A DNA stretch of 64,000 nucleotides from Shewanella halifaxensis HAW-EB4 (GCF_000019185.1 NC_010334.1:806001-870000), one strand, 5' to 3'. Shown: positions 35,270 through 44,274, numbered from the stretch's first letter. Made by a program: numbers and translations. The notes: generated from the letters alone by a model not told the origin.

Positions 35270-36201
35270 CACAGGTCTCCAAATTCATTTGTTAAAACTA
35301 AGGTGAGTAGAGCTTGACGGGCATATACACCATTTTTTGCTTGTTGGAAGTAATATGCATAAGGTGTGCTATCAACATCAGTGGTGATTTCATCGACTCT
35401 AGGCAAAGGATGTAGGATTTTTAGATTATCTTTCACACCCTTAAGCATGTTTGCAGTTAGAATGAAGCTAGATTTTAAGTGTTGATATTCAGTTTCGTCA
35501 AAACGTTCCTTCTGTACACGAGTCATATACAAGATATCTAGGCTATCCATAATTTCATCTAACGTTTCATGCAGAGTATATTTGCATCCTTTCTCTTTAA
35601 GTTCATCGATAATATAGTCCGGCATTAATAGTGCTTTAGGAGCAACAAAATGAAATTCACAATCGAAAAGGGATAAGGCCTGAGTTAAAGAGTGTACCGT
35701 GCGACCATATTTTAGATCACCGACAAAAGCCACTTGTAACTTCTCTAAGGTACCTTGTGTTTCATAAATGCTGAATAAGTCGAGCAAGGTCTGAGTCGGA
35801 TGCTGATTCGAACCATCCCCTCCATTAATAACGGGTACCGATGAAAACTCACTCGCAAGGCGAGCGGCACCCTCTTGATTATGACGAATAAAGAAAGCAT
35901 CGCAGTAGGAAGAAATTACTTGTACCGAATCGGCCAAGGTTTCACCTTTCTTGCCTAATGAAGTGTTACCTCCATCCGGAAAGCCAATAATGCTTCCCCC
36001 TAGCCGTTGTACTGCAGTCTCAAAAGATAGCCTAGTACGCGTCGAAGCCTCAAAAAAACAACTTGCGACAACCTTATTTTTCAATAATTCAGGACGTGGA
36101 TTTTGTTTCAATTCGTTTGCTGTGGCAACAATAAGCTCAAGTTCTGAACGAGACAGATCAGAGATCGATATTATATTTTTATTATAAATAGTATTAGTCA
36201 T
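35269..36201 (-). CDS. pyrB: Aspartate carbamoyltransferase catalytic chain
   Basis: A 310-aa enzyme that makes N-carbamoyl-aspartate from carbamoyl phosphate and aspartate. The carbamoyl-phosphate site FFEASTRTRLSFE (about 50-62), the second-subunit loop 'DGGNTSLGKKGETLADS' (about 76-92), NGGDGSNQHPTQTLLD and the aspartate loop in 'LYMTRVQKERF' and LHPLPRVDEI are all present, and the length equals E. coli PyrB (311). It is located with arcABC rather than other pyr genes, so it may draw carbamoyl phosphate from citrulline breakdown. In E. coli pyrBI is adjacent to ridA and near argI, so the grouping is an old one. I see no clear pyrL leader/attenuator in the 165 bp upstream. Confidence 0.96.
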   Translation of the reverse strand: MTNTIYNKNIISISDLSRSELELIVATANELKQNPRPELLKNKVVASCFFEASTRTRLSFETAVQRLGGSIIGFPDGGNTSLGKKGETLADSVQVISSYCDAFFIRHNQEGAARLASEFSSVPVINGGDGSNQHPTQTLLDLFSIYETQGTLEKLQVAFVGDLKYGRTVHSLTQALSLFDCEFHFVAPKALLMPDYIIDELKEKGCKYTLHETLDEIMDSLDILYMTRVQKERFDETEYQHLKSSFILTANMLKGVKDNLKILHPLPRVDEITTDVDSTPYAYYFQQAKNGVYARQALLTLVLTNEFGDL

Positions 36202-36365
36202 ATAGTAAGTCTTCTATTTCGATGCGTAGAACGAGGTGAATATTACTCGCTTCGTATAGCCGAGTGTCGGTTTTGTCACAAACTGAGAGCTCAATGCAAA
36301 AAAGTAATGAATAAGTCCTCTCAGGTACAGCTAGATTGCTGTAGAACAGGGCTACTCCTTAAGTG

Positions 36366-37673
36366 TCATTGTTTATACGATTTGAATATTGCAATAAATG
36401 TCATCAATGCAATTAACATTAAGTAAAATCCAGGGGCGTAACTTAATCCTGTTACTGCAATTAAAGTTGTAGCGATAAATGGTGCAGTACCTCCAAATAG
36501 GGCATTAGCACTATTAAATGATAGAGCAAATCCAGTGTATCTGACGTTAGTTGGGAACAGCTCACATAAATAGCAAGATAAACAGCCATCATTTAATGCT
36601 AGAAAGGCGCTAAATAAAATTAATACTAATGTCATTTGAAAAATATTTGCAGATTCTAATATGATAAATATTGGGATAGACAAACATATGAAACAAAGCG
36701 AAGCTAACATAAGTAATTTTCGCCTGCCAAATTTATCGGACAACTTACCAATGCTAAAAACAAATAAAATGTAGAAAGCTAATACTATCGATGATATTGC
36801 GAAAGCCGTAGTATCTTTTACCTCTAAATGTACTGTCATATACGTTGGCATATAACTAAGTAATAAATAAAATCCCAATGCATTCAAACTAGTCACAAGA
36901 AAACCTAATAGTAATGGCTTCTTATGATGTGCTAATATTACTTGTAATGGAATTGGTGATTGTTTTTCTTTATTTTCTTCTTTAAATTTTACAAATTGTG
37001 GTGAATCTTCAATCTTAACTCTAATGTATAAACCAATTAATCCAAATGGCGCAGCTAATAAAAATGGGATGCGCCATCCCCATTCATGCAATTGTGCTGA
37101 TGATAGAAATGCATATAGGATAGATATAAATATCGAACCAAATAACAGTCCTGCTGCAGCGCTGGCTGGGACTATGCTAGCATAGAAACCTTTTTCTTCC
37201 TTAGGAGCGATTTCGGTTAGAAATGTTGCTGCACCAGCATATTCGCCTGAAGCTGAAAATCCTTGAAACATTCTGGCAACTAACAGCAAGAGAGGTGCCA
37301 TTATACCTATACTGTTATAGTCAGGTAGTAAGGCAATACAAAATGTGGCGCAAGACATAATGATAATCGACATTGAAAGTGCTGTTTTTCTACCAATCTT
37401 GTCACCAATATGCCCCCAAAATATCCCTCCAAGGGGGCGAACAATAAATGAAATAGCAAAAATAGCAAAAGTAGCCATTAGGGCGCTAGTTGTATCGTAA
37501 TTAGGAAAAAATGATACAGCAATAATGGTTGCTAAAAAGCCGTATGATGCATAATCAAACCATTCGACGAAATTACCAATAAAGCAAGCTGTTGAAGCTC
37601 GCTTTAAAGTTGTCTGTTCAGTATCATTTGATACATTAGGCTCAATAGTCAGTGAACTAATATGAGATATCAT
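36366..37673 (-). CDS. MFS transporter of the metabolite:H+ symporter (MHS) type
   Basis: A 435-aa protein with 12 membrane helices. The start 'ACFIGNFVEWFDYASYGFLATIIA' and 'RPLGGIFWGHIGDKIGRKTAL' (the MFS loop 2-3 signature) plus 'RMFQGFSASGEYAGAATFLTE' are characteristic of the MHS group (ProP/KgtP/ShiA), which import osmolytes, dicarboxylates or other small metabolites with protons. The gene is strikingly AT-rich compared with housekeeping genes in this window, pointing to acquisition. It lies 28 bp downstream of the EamA gene on the same strand and is probably co-transcribed. Substrate is unknown; an amino acid or guanidino compound would fit the neighbours. Confidence 0.88.
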   Translation of the reverse strand: MISHISSLTIEPNVSNDTEQTTLKRASTACFIGNFVEWFDYASYGFLATIIAVSFFPNYDTTSALMATFAIFAISFIVRPLGGIFWGHIGDKIGRKTALSMSIIIMSCATFCIALLPDYNSIGIMAPLLLLVARMFQGFSASGEYAGAATFLTEIAPKEEKGFYASIVPASAAAGLLFGSIFISILYAFLSSAQLHEWGWRIPFLLAAPFGLIGLYIRVKIEDSPQFVKFKEENKEKQSPIPLQVILAHHKKPLLLGFLVTSLNALGFYLLLSYMPTYMTVHLEVKDTTAFAISSIVLAFYILFVFSIGKLSDKFGRRKLLMLASLCFICLSIPIFIILESANIFQMTLVLILFSAFLALNDGCLSCYLCELFPTNVRYTGFALSFNSANALFGGTAPFIATTLIAVTGLSYAPGFYLMLIALMTFIAIFKSYKQ

Positions 37674-37701
37674 AAGTTATCCAGCTTCTTGTGATGGATT
37701 A

Positions 37702-38643
37702 TTATAGACTTGCTGCCAATCTTTTTTTCTTGGTATTTTGTAGCAAACTCACGACCATTTCACTTACCCCTCCAATAATAATCAGTAAACCGCCTACCAT
37801 CTGCACTCCTGACAGTGGTTCAGTGAATACGAGAATACCAATAATTGAAGCGACTACACATTCCCAATATGAGATACAAGCAAATTCAACTGCTAATAGA
37901 TTTTTAGTTGCAATGGTACAAAGAGATAGTGCACCGAAACCACAGACTAAACCAATCCCTATCCACCATACCCAATCACTACTTGTCATTTGTGAAGTGG
38001 AAGGATTGGTAAATAAAAATAGAGAACAAATACCAATTAGTGCGAATAAAAAATTCCAGAATGAACGAACATCACCGGGGACCTCAGTTCTATATCTTCC
38101 TAAGAATAAAAAGAGACCATAACCAACACCAGAAGCTAAACCAAGCATATCACCGATGAAAGTATCTTTTGAGAAACTCATGCCAAATGAAATACCCTCT
38201 GGTGTAAAGTGGACTAACCCAACAATAAACATCATTCCAATGAATACAAAGGCTATTGAGAATATGGTAATAGGCTTAAGAGGTTCTTTTAAAAAAATAA
38301 TGGCTAACACAGTCGAGATGATAGGGCCAATATAGATAAAGAAAACTGCATTTGCTATTGACGTGAGCTGAGTTGATGCAACATAAGCAGATAAGCATAC
38401 ACCCATAAATATACCACTAAATACCATGGAAGGTGATAGTTTATATTTTTTCAAGTCTCCGATTCGATTTAAAGATTTTAGAATGATAAAAAAAAGTATC
38501 ATACCGAATAGCATTCTAGAAAAAGCAATTACATCACCTTGTGCATCAATATTTCGGGCAAAAAAACCAACTAACCCCATTAGGGTTGCAGCCCCGAAAG
38601 CACTGGCAAAACCAACATGTTTTGCATTTTTTAAAAAGTTCAT
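37702..38643 (-). CDS. EamA-family (DMT) transporter
   Basis: A 313-aa membrane protein with ten hydrophobic segments in two repeats of five, the EamA/RhaT drug-metabolite transporter plan ('ATLMGLVGFFARNI', 'FSRMLFGMILFFIILK', and in the second half 'ISYWECVVASIIGILVFTEPLSGVQMVGGLLIIIGG'). Such proteins often export amino acids or their derivatives. It is first in a probable two-gene unit with the MFS transporter. One copy of the island's 39-bp paired-half-site element lies 485 bp upstream, in a 770-bp gap that holds no other gene. AT-rich like its neighbour. Direction and substrate are not determinable here. Confidence 0.87.
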   Translation of the reverse strand: MNFLKNAKHVGFASAFGAATLMGLVGFFARNIDAQGDVIAFSRMLFGMILFFIILKSLNRIGDLKKYKLSPSMVFSGIFMGVCLSAYVASTQLTSIANAVFFIYIGPIISTVLAIIFLKEPLKPITIFSIAFVFIGMMFIVGLVHFTPEGISFGMSFSKDTFIGDMLGLASGVGYGLFLFLGRYRTEVPGDVRSFWNFLFALIGICSLFLFTNPSTSQMTSSDWVWWIGIGLVCGFGALSLCTIATKNLLAVEFACISYWECVVASIIGILVFTEPLSGVQMVGGLLIIIGGVSEMVVSLLQNTKKKRLAASL

Positions 38644-39127
38644 GGTGAATCCTTATAAAATGTAAATGTTACTTTCTGCTCACTTATCAAAAACACTGTT
38701 ATGAGAGTATATTGCTATACCCTGTGTCTAAGTCATAGCGTTACTCGATAGAGAGGTTTAGTTAAATGAAACTTAATCGTTTCTATTGCAATATGTAATA
38801 ATGCCTTTACAAATAACCTCGAACTTATTTAATCGGTTGTCTGTTGGGTTTAATTTGAATATTGTGTTCATGTGTTTGAATAGTGGTTGCTTTTCTTGTT
38901 GATATCTTTGATTAATAGTGACTATATGTTTTGTTGTATTTATTTAAATAAGCAACTGGTAATTTAAGTTTATTTTACGGTGTCCAAAAATAAACCCGTT
39001 GTTATCTAAGTCAGTGCTCTAATCTAGGTTGTTTCCTCTCTAATAATGAACTGAAACTCTCTATTGTAACGTGTAGTCTATTTTTACCTTTGTTATTTAA
39101 GCATTTTATGCATAAGCATCTAGATAG

Positions 39128-39166
39128 ATATCGAAATCATGCTCACTATTAATGGAATTCTGCTCG
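39128..39166 (-). promoter_or_regulatory. 39-bp paired-half-site operator, copy 1 (upstream of EamA/MFS genes)
   Basis: On the minus strand the element contains AGCAGAATTCCATTA and, starting exactly 21 bp later, AGCATGATTTCGATA. It differs from copy 3 at only four of 39 positions although the surrounding DNA is unrelated. Direct half-sites two helical turns apart are typical for AraC-family dimers. Confidence 0.7.
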
Positions 39167-39343
39167 AGTTCAATATAGTGTGCGCTCCTAAATATTCCGT
39201 TGAAAGTTAATAATGTATTTTCTTGATTTTATTATGGAAAATCTATTAGGTTGCGCGTTTTGGTGTTGATGGGATTGAGCTTAAATGGGCTGATTTTTAT
39301 CATGTGATCGTCATTTAAACTATTAACAATAAAACTCAACCCA

Positions 39344-39377
39344 AGTCTTTGTAAGTTGAATTCAACTTACAAAGACT
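39344..39377. repeat. Perfect 34-bp palindrome downstream of the triple-RidA gene
   Basis: AGTCTTTGTAAGTTGAA is followed directly by its exact complement, centred on GAATTC. It lies 37 bp after the RidA stop. With no proper loop and a weak T-run it may be a terminator hairpin or a binding site. Confidence 0.7.
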
Positions 39378-39413
39378 GAAGACTACCCATCAGTAATCAT
39401 ATGCCTGTCATGT

Positions 39414-40643
39414 CTATGGCGGTGTACCTTCACAATTAGAAACAACGGCATCAATTTGTATTAAAGCATCCATAGGGATAGCTGAAACGCCAATGACTGT
39501 TCTTGCAGGAAGATCACTCTTAAAAAATGTGTTGTAAACGTTGTTTACAACATCAATATCTGCAATATTTTTAAGTTGAAGATTTATTTTTACGATATCG
39601 TCCATAACGTGATCGACACTTTTCACAATTTCTTGGATATTTTTTAAACATTGTTTAGCCTGTGCTGCTACATCACCAACGATTATTTTATTAGTTTTCG
39701 GGTCTAAAGGTAGTTGACCTGAAATATGATTGTAATGAGAAAATGCGACAGTATGTGAGTATGGCACTTTTGGTGCATGTTCCGTATTGCTTGCTTCTAT
39801 GATAAGTAGACGGGTATCTTCAGGAAGTTGTGGTGGGGTACCATCTCCATGTGACACAGCAGTATCAATTTGTATTAAAGCATCCATAGGTAAAGCTGAA
39901 ACGTTAACTATTGTCCGTGCAGGAACATAGCTTGGGAAAAATTTCATGCAAACTTTGTTTACAGCTTCAATATCCGAGATGTTTTTAACGAATATGGTTG
40001 TTTTTACTACATCGTCCATAACGTGGTCGATACTTTCCAAAATCGCTTTAATGTTGTTTAAGCACTGCTCAGTCTGTTCTTCTATCCCCCCCATTATCAT
40101 TTCACCTGTTTTTGGATCGATAGGTAATTGAGATGAAAGATTATTATAATGAGAAAATGCGACAGTTTGCGAATATAAGCCTTTAGGTGCATTGGCTGTG
40201 TTTCTTGATACTTTAACCAGAGCACAGGGGGCTTGTGGAGCTGTACCTTCTCCGTTTGAGATAAGTGCATCAATTTGCACTAAAGCATCATTTATTGGTA
40301 AGGCTGCAACTGCAACGACCGTCCGTGTAGGAAGGGGGCCTTGGAAAAATTCGGTATAAATTTCGTCTATATGATCAATATCTGAGATATTTTTAACGAA
40401 TATATTGATTTTAACGACGTCGTCCATAACGTGGTCGATGCTCTCTACAATTGCTTTAATATTTGCTAAGCATTGCTTCGCTTGATTTTTTATACAGCCA
40501 ATTACAATTTCACCCGTTTTAGGATCGATAGGTAATTGAGCTGAAATATTATTGTAATGAGAAAAAGCGACAGTCTGTGTCGATACAGCATTTTTTGGTG
40601 CATTTTCAGTGTTTCTTGAAAGCTTTATGATATCGCTACTCAT
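39414..40643 (-). CDS. Three tandem RidA (YjgF/YER057c/UK114) domains in one chain
   Basis: A 409-aa cytoplasmic protein from the ATG at 40643 (AAGGATG upstream), made of three RidA domains of about 130 residues each, repeating every 136-138 residues. Each has 'VAFSHYN-N/H-xS-xQLPxDPKT', 'DHVMDD-V/I-VK' and the 'PxRT-xxV-xA-xP' motif carrying the substrate-carboxylate Arg (R107, R243, R381). The Tyr near the N-terminus (E. coli Y17) is kept in domains 2 and 3 but is absent in domain 1. RidA proteins hydrolyse reactive enamine/imine intermediates and normally act as homotrimers of single-domain chains, so this looks like a covalent pseudo-trimer. It follows arcB and is near pyrBI, as ridA is in E. 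coli. Strong DNA identity between the repeats suggests recent triplication. Confidence 0.88.
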   Translation of the reverse strand: MSSDIIKLSRNTENAPKNAVSTQTVAFSHYNNISAQLPIDPKTGEIVIGCIKNQAKQCLANIKAIVESIDHVMDDVVKINIFVKNISDIDHIDEIYTEFFQGPLPTRTVVAVAALPINDALVQIDALISNGEGTAPQAPCALVKVSRNTANAPKGLYSQTVAFSHYNNLSSQLPIDPKTGEMIMGGIEEQTEQCLNNIKAILESIDHVMDDVVKTTIFVKNISDIEAVNKVCMKFFPSYVPARTIVNVSALPMDALIQIDTAVSHGDGTPPQLPEDTRLLIIEASNTEHAPKVPYSHTVAFSHYNHISGQLPLDPKTNKIIVGDVAAQAKQCLKNIQEIVKSVDHVMDDIVKINLQLKNIADIDVVNNVYNTFFKSDLPARTVIGVSAIPMDALIQIDAVVSNCEGTPP

Positions 40644-40771
40644 TTTATATTCATCCTTTTGTAACAACGTATTTATATTGATTTAGTTGGCAGGTTCAGT
40701 CGCAAACGATGCGGAGTTAAGGAGCCCGAACCTGCTTTACGCTCTATTACGTCTAAACATATGTTAGCAAT

Positions 40772-40800
40772 GGCGCTAAAATTGACTCTTGTTTAGCGCC
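40772..40800 (-). other. Hairpin between arcB and the triple-RidA gene
   Basis: GGCGCTAAA and TTTAGCGCC form a 9-bp stem with an 11-nt loop, 8 bp past the arcB stop. No T-run follows, so it is more likely an mRNA-stabilising or attenuating hairpin than a full terminator. A second, longer-range pairing (GCAGGTTC/GAACCTGC) lies at about 40689-40736. Confidence 0.55.
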
Positions 40801-40808
40801 TTAGTGAA

Positions 40809-41813
40809 TTAAGCCCCTAATGTGGCCACCATCACAGCTTTAATGGTGTGCATGCGATTTTCAGCTTCATCAAATACGATTGAATGATGGGATTCAAACA
40901 CGTCATCGGTGACTTCTAAGCCTTTCATGTTATAGGTTTGTTCGATCTCTTTACCCATAGTGGTATGCTCATCATGGAATGCGGGTAAGCAGTGCATAAA
41001 CTTAACTTGAGGATTACCTGTCTGCTTAATCACGTCCATATTCACCTGATAAGGTGTCATTACGCGAATACGCTCAGCCCATGCTTCTTTTGCCTCACCC
41101 ATAGAGACCCAAACGTCGGTGTAGATAAAGTCCATACCTGCAACACCGGTTTCAACATTTTCGGTTAGCACAATCTTGGCACCGGTTGTTTCTGCTATAT
41201 CAAGACATTCCCTGACTAACTTCTCATCTGGCCAGTATGCCTTAGGCGCTACTAAGTGGATCTCCATGCCCATTTTTGCGGCACCTACCATCAGTGAATT
41301 CCCCATGTTGAAGCGTGCATCTCCCATATAGGCAAACTTGATCTTGTTTAACGGAGTGCCTGGTAAATGCTCCATCATGGTCATAAAGTCAGCCAAGATC
41401 TGAGTTGGGTGGAATTCATCAGTCAAACCGTTCCAAACAGGAACGCCTGCATATTGACCTAACTCTTCTACGATTTCCTGACCAAAACCACGGTATTCGA
41501 TGCCATCATACATACGGCCTAACACTCGGGCGGTATCTTTCATGGATTCTTTATGGCCGATTTGCGAACCGCTTGGGCCAAGATACGTCACGAATGCACC
41601 TTGATCGAAAGCTGCTACTTCAAAAGCGCAGCGGGTACGGGTTGAGGATTTTTCAAAAATTAGTGCTATGTTTTTACCCGCTAGTTTTTTTTGCTCAATG
41701 CCAGCGTACTTGGCTTTTTTAAGATCAATTGATAAATTAAGCAGGAACATGATTTCAGCAGGTGTATAGTCTAATAATTTTAGAAAATTACGATTTTTTA
41801 AGTTAAAAGCCAT
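40809..41813 (-). CDS. arcB: Ornithine carbamoyltransferase (catabolic position)
   Basis: A 334-aa enzyme interconverting citrulline plus phosphate with ornithine plus carbamoyl phosphate. It shows the carbamoyl-phosphate motif FEKSSTRTRCAFE (about 53-65), 'DEFHPTQILADF' (about 140), the ornithine-binding DVWVSMGE and the catalytic Cys motif MHCLPAFHD (about 273). Length equals E. coli ArgF/ArgI (334). Sequence does not separate the anabolic from the catabolic enzyme; the order arcA-arcC-arcB on one strand makes the catabolic role likely, though the cell may use it for both. It is 84 bp downstream of arcC. Confidence 0.95.
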   Translation of the reverse strand: MAFNLKNRNFLKLLDYTPAEIMFLLNLSIDLKKAKYAGIEQKKLAGKNIALIFEKSSTRTRCAFEVAAFDQGAFVTYLGPSGSQIGHKESMKDTARVLGRMYDGIEYRGFGQEIVEELGQYAGVPVWNGLTDEFHPTQILADFMTMMEHLPGTPLNKIKFAYMGDARFNMGNSLMVGAAKMGMEIHLVAPKAYWPDEKLVRECLDIAETTGAKIVLTENVETGVAGMDFIYTDVWVSMGEAKEAWAERIRVMTPYQVNMDVIKQTGNPQVKFMHCLPAFHDEHTTMGKEIEQTYNMKGLEVTDDVFESHHSIVFDEAENRMHTIKAVMVATLGA

Positions 41814-41897
41814 GATTAATATCCTTAATAATATTGAGATTTTAATTCCAGCAGAGAAATGGTCTGCTGGATTAACTGAGATGAAATTTAACGCACT

Positions 41898-42839
41898 TTA
41901 AAGCTTGATGTTATTTTTTTTAGCAACAGGTTTTTCGGTAATTAATGTGCCTTTAAGACCTTTTAAAATCTGCGAACCATCGGCAAGGCAACCGATCCCC
42001 ACTTTACCTTTTGTGGCATTAACAAATTCACATGCGGCATTAATTTTTGGTCCCATAGAGCCCGCGTCGAATTCCATTTTTTCCAGCTGTTCCGGTTGGG
42101 CATTACTCAATGCCATTTGCTTATCCGTTCCCCAATTAATATAAACTGCGTCAGCATCAGTTAAAATTAATAGGGCGTCGGCGTTTATCTGTTCCGCTAA
42201 AAATGCTGCAGAGAGATCCTTATCAATCACAGCTTCAACACCTAGCAGTTTTTTATCTTTGCGGACTACAGGTATTCCACCGCCCCCAGCACAAATAACT
42301 AAACTACCATGGCTGATTAATTGCTTAATACTTGCGGACTCAATAATATTTAGCGGCTTTGGAGATGGCACAACCCGACGGATATAATCACCATCATTTT
42401 TAAACTCCCAGCCTTTTTCAATTGATAATACGTCGGCTTCCACTTTGTCGTAGACTGGGCCGATGTATTTAGTTGGCATCAAAAAGGCCGGATCCTTACT
42501 GTTTACTTCAACTTGGGTTAGCATTGTTACAATGGATATTTCTGGAAGCGCATTTTGTAACTCTTGCTGTAACATATAACCGATCATCCCCTGGGTTTCT
42601 GCAACCAGAATATCCAGTGGGTAAGGCTTCACTTGTTTGTAATCAGAATTTTGTAAAGCCAGTAGACCAACTTGTGGTCCATTACCATGAACCAGCACTA
42701 CATTCCAATCTGCCGTGAGTGCTGCAATAGCTTTAACGGCAGATGCTATGTTTATGCGTTGAACATCAGCTTCTAGAGGTTCGCCTCTACGTAACAGGGC
42801 ATTGCCACCAAGGGCAACAACAAGAGTCGGTTTTGTCAT
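41898..42839 (-). CDS. arcC: Carbamate kinase
   Basis: A 313-aa amino-acid-kinase-fold enzyme that makes ATP from carbamoyl phosphate and ADP, the energy-yielding step of the arginine deiminase pathway. The start 'LVVALGGNALLRRGEPLEAD', 'VLVHGNGPQVGLL' (about 49-61), 'VICAGGGGIPVVRK' (about 204) and 'GVEAVIDKDLSAAFLAEQINAD' are family signatures. Length is normal (about 310). It lies 51 bp after arcA and 84 bp before arcB on the same strand, consistent with a single operon. Confidence 0.96.
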   Translation of the reverse strand: MTKPTLVVALGGNALLRRGEPLEADVQRINIASAVKAIAALTADWNVVLVHGNGPQVGLLALQNSDYKQVKPYPLDILVAETQGMIGYMLQQELQNALPEISIVTMLTQVEVNSKDPAFLMPTKYIGPVYDKVEADVLSIEKGWEFKNDGDYIRRVVPSPKPLNIIESASIKQLISHGSLVICAGGGGIPVVRKDKKLLGVEAVIDKDLSAAFLAEQINADALLILTDADAVYINWGTDKQMALSNAQPEQLEKMEFDAGSMGPKINAACEFVNATKGKVGIGCLADGSQILKGLKGTLITEKPVAKKNNIKL

Positions 42840-42890
42840 TTTTAATATCCTAACTAATATAAGTAAATAAATAAGTGAACAATCAGTTAA

Positions 42891-44111
42891 TTAAATATTG
42901 TCACGTTCGAGTGGACAGCTCATGCAACGGGCACCGCCCCTTCCTCGGCCGAGTTGATCTCCTGGAAAACTCAGTACCTCAATGCCGGCCTCTGCATATT
43001 TATCATTCGTTAGAGTGTTACACTCATAGCCCACAACAACACCTGGACGGATAGTCAGCATATTATTGGCATCATTCCACTGCTCACGCTCCTGACCATA
43101 TATATCGCCGCCAGTGGTAATGACTTTGATATCACTTAAACTCAATGCACTCATTATTGCTTGCCGATATCCCGCTTCCTCTTTGATATCTAATTTATCG
43201 TTAACACCTGGGGTGAGTGTCCAGCAGCGTGTTGAATCATTAATAACGGCAGGATAGGCCGAGAAAACATTGATATCGAGTTGAGTTAATACTGTGTCTA
43301 AGTGCATGCAAGCACGATCTTTGGGTAATTCAAGCACCACGACTTTAGTTGCCTGGCCTGTTTTAAATAATGAACGTGTTAATGCTTCAATACCTTCCGG
43401 TGAGGTTCTTTCTGAAAGCCCAATTAAAACCGCACCACGCCCAATAATTAATACATCCCCACCTTCAATAGTGGCGTTATCGTAGTTCACGTTTTCATTA
43501 CCTAGGTAGTAATTGAAATTTTGTTTTTCAAACAGTGGGTGCCAACGATAAATGGCTTTTAAATTATTTGACTCACGACGACGGACAGATTTAGCCATAG
43601 GGTTAAGTGAGACCCCATTATAAATCCAGCACGATGTGTCACGAGTAAATAGGTGGTTAGGAAGCGGCTTTAGAATAAAATGTTCCCAGTCATAAGAATC
43701 GAACAAAGGTTTAAAAAATGGCTCCGGAATTTCATTATAAGCCAAACCGCCAGTAAGATATTTAGCTATCTGCTCATTGGGTAATTCACTAAGCCAAGAT
43801 TTTACACTGCTCGCTAAACTTGTTCCCAAGCGATAATTACTGAGCTGAGTATCGAGTAGCCATTGACGAGCTTCTGGTAATGCTAACGTTTCAGCTAATA
43901 ATTTATTTAAATATAAAACATTAACACCTTGCTGCTCTAATATAGTTGCAAATTGCTTGTGCTCTTCTGCGGCTTTATCTACGGAAAGCACATCGTCAAA
44001 CAATAACTCGTGACAATTTGATGGCGTTAACCGTTCAAATGCCAGATTATCATAATGCAGTAGTACACTGCGTAATTGACCAACTTCTGAACCCACATAA
44101 TGATTAACCAT
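42891..44111 (-). CDS. arcA: Arginine deiminase
   Basis: A 406-aa guanidino-modifying enzyme that hydrolyses arginine to citrulline and ammonia. The start 'VGSEVGQLRSVLLH', FTRDTSCWIYNGVSLNPM (catalytic Asp region, about 166), 'IEGGDVLIIGRGAVLIGLSERTS' (about 222), MHLDTVLTQ with the catalytic His (about 277) and the C-terminal nucleophile Cys in GGARCMSCPL (about 399) are all present. It is first in the arcA-arcC-arcB series. A 39-bp paired-half-site element lies 125 bp upstream of its ATG. No arginine/ornithine antiporter (arcD) is seen; the two island transporters may fill that need (inference). Confidence 0.96.
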   Translation of the reverse strand: MVNHYVGSEVGQLRSVLLHYDNLAFERLTPSNCHELLFDDVLSVDKAAEEHKQFATILEQQGVNVLYLNKLLAETLALPEARQWLLDTQLSNYRLGTSLASSVKSWLSELPNEQIAKYLTGGLAYNEIPEPFFKPLFDSYDWEHFILKPLPNHLFTRDTSCWIYNGVSLNPMAKSVRRRESNNLKAIYRWHPLFEKQNFNYYLGNENVNYDNATIEGGDVLIIGRGAVLIGLSERTSPEGIEALTRSLFKTGQATKVVVLELPKDRACMHLDTVLTQLDINVFSAYPAVINDSTRCWTLTPGVNDKLDIKEEAGYRQAIMSALSLSDIKVITTGGDIYGQEREQWNDANNMLTIRPGVVVGYECNTLTNDKYAEAGIEVLSFPGDQLGRGRGGARCMSCPLERDNI

Positions 44112-44235
44112 GATCTATTCTCTTTTTATAGGCTAAATTAAGTAATTCCAATATTAAACAGGTGCGATGAATTTTCGTCTTTGTATGACTTAATTCATGA
44201 CCTTTTATATATTTTGCCTGATTCCTCCGAGGTTA

Positions 44236-44274
44236 ATATCGGAATTACGCTATGGTTTAACGGAATCCTGCTAG
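44236..44274 (-). promoter_or_regulatory. 39-bp paired-half-site operator, copy 2 (upstream of arcA)
   Basis: On the minus strand AGCAGGATTCCGTTA and, 21 bp on, AGCGTAATTCCGATA. It is the most diverged of the three copies, but the outer half-site and spacing are kept while the spacer differs, as expected for a protein-binding site. Confidence 0.65.

Noticed and set aside
37691..38122. 143-codon plus-strand ORF
   Set aside because: Antisense shadow of the EamA transporter gene, whose membrane-protein frame is clearly the coding one.
39128..39166. Sigma-54 promoter in the conserved 39-bp element
   Set aside because: The GG and GC doublets are only 6 bp apart, not the required 10, and the 21-bp direct-repeat layout explains the conservation better.
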